Assembly: GCA_028673005.1 (NCBI GenBank)
Contig: CM054113.1
Location: forward strand, 35,220,117-35,284,116
Reading direction: 5' to 3'
Length of the DNA: 64,000 nucleotides
Origin: Tanypteryx hageni
Taxonomy: Eukaryota > Arthropoda > Insecta > Odonata > Petaluridae
Part shown: in pieces, positions 58,545 to 64,000 of the stretch
Numbering within the stretch: the first letter of the stretch is position 1
How the letters are laid out: each line of letters starts with the position of its first letter
The notes under the pieces: model-generated
What the model was told of the DNA's origin: nothing
The model's database searches: none
What the model saw: the letters and a program-made list of their open reading frames with translations, nothing else
Position numbers and translations under genes: made by a program

Positions 58545-59280
58545 CTATCTACAAAACTTCCTCATGCGTCTTCCTCTCGGTAACAAATTTATGTTCTCTA
58601 GTCTACGCCACATCAACATCTCAAACGCCTCTATTCTGCCCACATCTTTCTTCATCGTCCATGTCTCGCCCCCGTATAATGCTACATTCCAAATCTGGGT
58701 TTTCACTAACCTTTTTTTAATATCTTTACTCAGACTGCCGGCCAAAGCTCTCGCCGTCTCGTAAATGCCTCATTTGCTCTTACTATTCTTGTTCTGGGAT
58801 CTTTCTTACTTCTTCCATCCAGTGACAGAATACTACCTAAATAACTAAAAAATTCCACCTATTCCAGCCTTTCTACATCCATTGTAGCATTGATCTGGTT
58901 ATCCTAACTCTTGGAAAATCTCATCACTTTAGTTTTCCCTTCTTAATTTTCATCCAGAATGGTTCTTCCTTCTCACATAAGACATTAACTAGCATCTGAA
59001 GGCTCTTTTCAGAATTACCCACCACTGCTTTGTCATCTACATATCTGATTTAACCAGGCTCCTCACTTTTACCCGTTCCTATATCTTCCCATGACTTCCT
59101 TATAATTTCTTCGGCATTACTGTGAAACAATGCTTCTGAGAGTGTGCATCCCTGCTTCGCACTTCTTACTAAAGTTGCCCAATCATTCACTGCGTTCAAA
59201 ATAAGAATTAACAATATTTTTTGCGGTAAGAGCAAGAGCGTCATATCCAATATGTAAGGCATCACGATCGACTTATTTTG
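58545..59280 (-). pseudogene. LINE reverse transcriptase fragment with YVDD box
   Basis: Going 5' to 3' on the minus strand, SAKQGCTLSEALFHSNAEEI corresponds to the RQGCPLSP motif of non-LTR RTs. RYVDDKAVVGNSEKSLQ at about 59030 carries the catalytic YxDD. KKTKVMRFSKS comes next, then FFSYLGSILSLDGRSKKDPR and RLVKTQIWNVALYGGETWT, with EAFEMLMWRRLENI near the end. Several frameshifts and stops separate these blocks. No endonuclease domain is present. Clade is not determined. Confidence 0.88.
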
Positions 59281-60760
59281 TTTTATAGAATTAAATCTAA
59301 TTTATAATTACGAAGAGAATTTTATTGTATACCTATGCATTAAATCTATGAAACTCAAGCATAAAAAATAACGAAGGCGAATACTATTTTTCGCAGAACG
59401 TTATGACACTTATTATACAAGCAAAGAACACGACCTCTCGCAGGTGATCTCCACTTGCACTTTCTGGATATTATAGCTTTTAAATATATTTTATAAACTC
59501 ATTATTTCGCCTTGATGTCTATTATTGTCGAATAAATATAGATTACTTCGTTCTGGCAATTTGAAGGAGAAAGGGAGACATAAAATCCATTGCCATTATT
59601 TTTTCATTTCTGAGAGATGGTCGCTGACTTTAAAAAAGCTTAATTTCCTGTGTCGTATTTTCGATATTTATTTGTACGAAAACACTATATATTTTCACGG
59701 TATTACAGAACATTTGTTTGTTATCTTTAAATTGTTTACCTTCCTTAATAAATTGCCGTATATACTGAACTTACTCTTCTAAAAGTTCTCTCAAATCTCT
59801 TCCTTGATGTTGATGAAATACACGCTTTGTTTACAGGCCCCTTTTAAGTTACGCTCGGCATATCGCTTTGATAGAAGATTCAAATTGTGTCCATAAGTTG
59901 AAAGCTAAGAACAAAATAGCGTGAAAGCAGAGGGAATTATTCACCTGAAATAGAGAATAAGAACGTATTTTTCGTGTTTTGTTTAAAAATTTAAAGTTTA
60001 CCACCAAGTTCAACAATTACCAGCATATTTTACGTTTTTTGCAGAAAAATTAGGATATTTATCTTGATTGATCGCAAACAAGTCTTACCAGACGTCTTTC
60101 ATCCGCAATAATATTTCTGAATAAGACAATTTTATATACATAACGTTAATTTTTCGACAGAAAACATGAATATTTCAAGCAAGAAAATATTCTGGCAAAA
60201 TTAGTCTTAGTAAATTCGGCAGTTTAAATTATCTTTGTATGCATCGCTTATAATCATTTAACGAATAAATATAAATATTCTTTTCTCAATGCAATGGATT
60301 TTGTAATGGTCACTATGGTAAAAAATAATAGAAATATTTGAAAAATAGTGCTCCAGAGAGATTTAACCTATGGCATAAAGCACTCTACGTAAGTAACTAT
60401 TTAACGATCGTAAAGGCAACTTACATAATTAAATAGTAATCACTCCCTCCATTTGATTCGAGAAAAATGAGGTGCATATCGGAGAAGACGTTTAAATTGC
60501 CTTCGCCTTGTTTGTTCTCCCATTTTCTCACTCCTCATCAATTTCCGTCATTATGACGTTTCTTTTTTGTTCGCCATCTTGAGACAAAAAGACAAAAAAA
60601 CTTTTTGTTTACATTCTCCGGTTTTCATTTCTCCGGGTGATTACCAGTAGAACTTTCGCGTTTTCTGGTAGCAATTACTTCTGCGAAACGACGGGAGATA
60701 AAAACAAGAGAGAAGAGAATTAAACCATAAACTTGATTTTCCCCAGGATGTTTTACCTCA
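59281..60760. other. AT-rich stretch, nothing recognised
   Basis: No domain, RNA gene or repeat was identified. Confidence 0.4.
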
Positions 60761-60778
60761 ATCTCTCTCTCTCTCTCT

Positions 60779-60813
<35 letters not shown>
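60761..60813. repeat. compound (CT)n-(CA)n microsatellite
   Basis: CT dinucleotides (60761-60778) pass directly into CA dinucleotides (60780-60813). Confidence 0.97.
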
Positions 60814-60814
<1 letters not shown>

Positions 60815-62879
60815 ATCTTCTTTTCTCCTCCCTGCCTCTCCTTTCTCCCTCACTATCTCTATACATCCCCTTTCCTCTCTATTCCTCTTCCCCTCCCCAA
60901 CCGCCTCTCTTAACGGCAAACAAAATCCTCGAGAATGCCGTCATTGCTTTACGCAAGAGTGGGCAAATTCGGGTCGACTGGCAGCTTATGTACACACGCG
61001 CGAGAGGGATGTGAGCGAACGGGCTATTATTTTAAAACGCGGCCTGGATTATTGCGATTCTCTCCCGCACCGTCCATGCAAGGATCGTAAGCGGACCTTA
61101 ATAGCGGCGGCGAAGAATTTTCATCCACGGGAGTAATTCTATCTGGGGTCCTAATCTTTGGTTACAGATATGTTGAAGTTTATCACTTTCCTGTTACGCG
61201 AATCGTGAAGTAAAATGCATGCAGTCATTTTAAAACGCTTCAAATTGTTTTCATATCCAAACGACCGCACCTTTTGCATTATGGCTCCGTTAGTAAAAAT
61301 ATTCCTAACTGCAAAAAAGATAGAAAATCTCATTAAGAGACAGATGGCAAAGAACTGTAGCGATTATATGATTAAAAAATTATTACCTGAAACTGAAAGT
61401 TCCTCTCCGATTAATAAAAACATCTTATTATGCCTGTTTCTAAGATTGAAGTTAGCATTTCATACGTTAGTCGATAGCCAATAATTTGTCTTCAAATAAC
61501 TAAATGGTGAATAATTACAAGCTTAAGGGCTAAATATGGCGAAAACTCGTAAATAACATGTGTGCGTCGGCAAACTACCATTTATACTTATAACATAATT
61601 ATGTATACTGGATGCTTATATTGAAACATTTTAACCCAGCAATTATTGGTAATTAATTGTTAGTTAGATTAAATAGAAAATTAGAAGCAAAATAAATGTA
61701 TCATAATTCGATGATTATTATTACTATATCTTTCACTGATAGAATTTGCTTCATAAACATTTATTGATTAAGCACGATTGACTAATTTATTTTGTCATTA
61801 ACTCGATATATTTCAAAGACCTGCATGGCTATAGTGAAGTAGTCAGATAATTTAACCTTTCCTCGATTAATTGATTACTCACAATTTAAATTTTAGCAGG
61901 TGCACAACAAATAGGTGGATATAGTAAAACCGTAAGCGCTGTCTAATAAAAAACTTAAAAATAACCTACACTTCTTACTGATAGCAATTTTTGTAGAGTA
62001 TAATGTTTTTTAATGTTCGATACCTTTCTCATTGGCTCTATGTTCCAAAAATGAACTTATATAGGGAAAATCTAAAACCATAGTTGAAAAAGACCAATCA
62101 ACCGTTCATTTTTAATGTTTACCCGATTTTACGTTTACCCGATCAAAATTTCCCTTTCACAAATTACTAATGCTAAGAAAATGGGGAAAGGTCGACCCCC
62201 GTTTGGAGCTCCGTAAAATTTCAACTAACGACTTAATTAATTTTTTGAAAGTACGAAGATAAATATCTACCAACGGAGGGGACATTTTTAAGTCCAGATC
62301 TTTTTAACCAGAGCGAGGGGAATATATGTATCGTGTCTTCGATCAGCTTTTATTACAAAGACTTCATCTAAAACTTCGTCCGCATGGGTAGAGTTTTAAA
62401 TCCACCTTCATTCACAACACAATGGGATCGAGACATCTTAGTCGGCTCACGTGAGACTGGTAATATAATTCGGAATAGCTTCAATCTTTTCTTGCTAGAT
62501 TATTCGGAAACGTCAACGAATGTTCAATTATTCCAAGGGTGAAATAGACTGCCGATGTTTTTCCGAAAGGATTTAGAAAAAATAATATAATGAGTAGTCA
62601 AAAAGTATTTTGAGGAATTTTTCGCATTTGTCTCATTTCAATAGGAAAATTGTCTAACTATATATCTTTCTCTTAAGCATTTTAAAAATGTACAAATATT
62701 GGAAATTTTTGCTCATTATGAAAATTATGTCATTAAAAATATGTATATTTTGCAAAGAGATTTCTCAATTCCAGCACAAAAAAGCGGTAAAGCAACAGTT
62801 GATAAGAATTTTCTCTAAGGGAATGTTAAGGTATTTTACAAACTTCACTAAAAGGAATTAACAAGTAGGGATGCACACG
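60814..62879. other. stretch without recognised features
   Basis: A GC-richer patch lies at about 60960-61140 with no supported exon. The rest is AT-rich. Confidence 0.4.
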
Positions 62880-64000
62880 GGTTTCCCTTGGTACACAAGT
62901 GCTTTTCGTCAAATTCGCCGTAGTATTGCCGTATACTATTTTATTAGCTTTGAAATCAGAAAATTATTTTTCCTTATATTGTGGGATCCCTGCTTTTTCA
63001 TCCGTTCTAAATACATCCAGTAATTTCGTTTTCGCATTGTATACTCGCCCTAAAAACAAAATTTCTTTTTTTAAATCCGTTCAGCTAATACTTTTAAAAT
63101 TCATAGCTACAGACAAATCCTAATCTTGATGTTGTGGCAGCCATGTTTAGTCGACCGGTTGAAATATAATATTTTGGCTATTTATTTATATGAAGATTCT
63201 ATATAATATATTTGTTAAAAATTCATCAGGTCAGTTCTTTAGAAATACGTGTAAAAATATTATTTTATTTTTTATTGTGATAGCCCTGCTCTTTAGCTCC
63301 GCTTTAAACATTTTGATTTCATTATGGTATGTTGTACAAATCTTATATACAAAATTTAACTGAAATCCGCTAAGCCAATTCCTTCCAAATCCTTAATTAC
63401 TGAAAGAGTTTAATTAGTAATAGTAGCACTCCTGTTTGCCTGATTCCGTTTCAATATCCTAATATCGTTTGGTACTTACCGATATGTATATTATAAGTAT
63501 CAAATATGGTTAAAATTAATGTTGTCAGTTCAACACAAATACGTTTAAAAATATTTTTTATTCCTTGTATTGTGGGGTGCTCTACTTTACATAACTAAAA
63601 TAAAAAGCTTGATTCTGTTATTTTATGCTGCAATTCTCCTTCATACAAAATTTCCTTGAAATCGGTTGAGCCAATTCCTTCCAAACTCATAATTACCGAA
63701 AAGTTTCACTTTGTAATTGTGGCACACCTGCATAGTCTATCCGGTCCAACTATTTTATTTTGGTCATTAATTTATATCAATATTCTATATACCAAATTTG
63801 GTTGAAATCAGTGCAGCCAAATATTTTCTTTGGAATCAGAAATTATTTTTCCTTATATGGCGGTAGCCCTGCTTTTTAGATACGCTCGAAACATGTTCAT
63901 TTCCTTTTTCCATTATATACTCGCCCTACAAGCGAAATTTCTTTTTGAAATTGGTCCAGCTAAAAACTTCCAAAGTCATAGTATAGTTACTGAAAAACCC
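62880..64000. repeat. diverged tandem repeat, about 295 bp period, four copies, continuing past the edge
   Basis: A block like TTCCTTATATTGTGG.AGCCCTGCTTTTTA recurs near 62970, 63270, 63560 and 63850. A block like ATACAAAATTT..TTGAAATC.GTTCAGCCAATTCCTTCCAAA is repeated between them. The second block resembles a motif common in arthropod dispersed repeats. Confidence 0.8.

Noticed and set aside
1..64000. CRISPR arrays, bacterial operons or riboswitches
   Set aside because: The sequence has intron-bearing exons, eukaryotic transposons and microsatellites; no regularly spaced direct repeats with unique spacers were seen.
23583..64000. Upstream exons of the class B GPCR (TM1-TM6, hormone-binding domain)
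   Set aside because: I looked on the minus strand for typical TM motifs and GC-richer islands and found none I could support; small exons could have been missed by eye.

Overview
The window looks like AT-rich, repeat-dense nuclear DNA from an arthropod, most probably an insect. There are no bacterial-style operons. What I can recognise is two exons of a class B (secretin-family) neuropeptide GPCR, embedded in decayed or non-autonomous transposable elements: hAT, Tc1/mariner, MULE, Penelope-like and several LINE fragments, plus tRNA-derived SINE heads, long palindromic (foldback) elements, microsatellites and diverged tandem arrays. The insect assignment rests on the GPCR exon, which resembles diuretic-hormone-44 (CRF-like) receptors, and on the transposon mix.

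Host gene. On the minus strand an exon at 23422-23582 begins at helix 7 ([16 protein letters not shown]) and ends at a good donor in phase 2. A GC-rich exon at 9814-10006 starts after a good acceptor in phase 2 and runs to a stop codon. They join in frame across a 13.4 kb intron and give the end of helix 7, helix 8 and the cytoplasmic tail. No earlier exons were recognised up to 64 kb, so the rest of the gene lies in unrecognised small exons or beyond the right edge. Everything left of 9814 is 3' UTR or intergenic flank.

Layout. 1-9.1 kb: purine-rich tandem repeat, a 156 bp palindrome, then little recognisable. 9.8-23.6 kb: receptor terminal exons and their intron, with TA and CT microsatellites and diverged tandem duplications. 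25.2-26 kb: a 717 bp hAT-type MITE with perfect 8 bp target duplications, carrying a 433 bp palindrome that holds a tRNA-like gene. 28.6-29.5 kb: a mariner-type foldback element split by a small hAT MITE. 33.2-36.7 kb: a diverged tandem array with TA microsatellites. 37.7-41 kb: foldback elements, one of which was entered by a 598 bp element made of two perfect 202 bp inverted arms, each carrying a hammerhead-ribozyme motif. 43.7-54 kb: a transposon graveyard (Penelope fragments, a LINE with a 251 bp palindromic duplication, a hAT MITE, a complete but disabled Tc1/mariner, a MULE C-terminus, a BED-finger hAT). 56-59.3 kb: LINE and SINE remnants. 62.9-64 kb: about four copies of a ~295 bp repeat.

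The most interesting part is the hammerhead-bearing perfect inverted repeat at 39837-40434. It is flanked by an 11 bp duplication, nested in an older foldback MITE, and has a matching hammerhead-like motif beside a Penelope GIY-YIG remnant at 48 kb. All coding calls other than the receptor exons are broken by stops and frameshifts, and no intact transposase was found.
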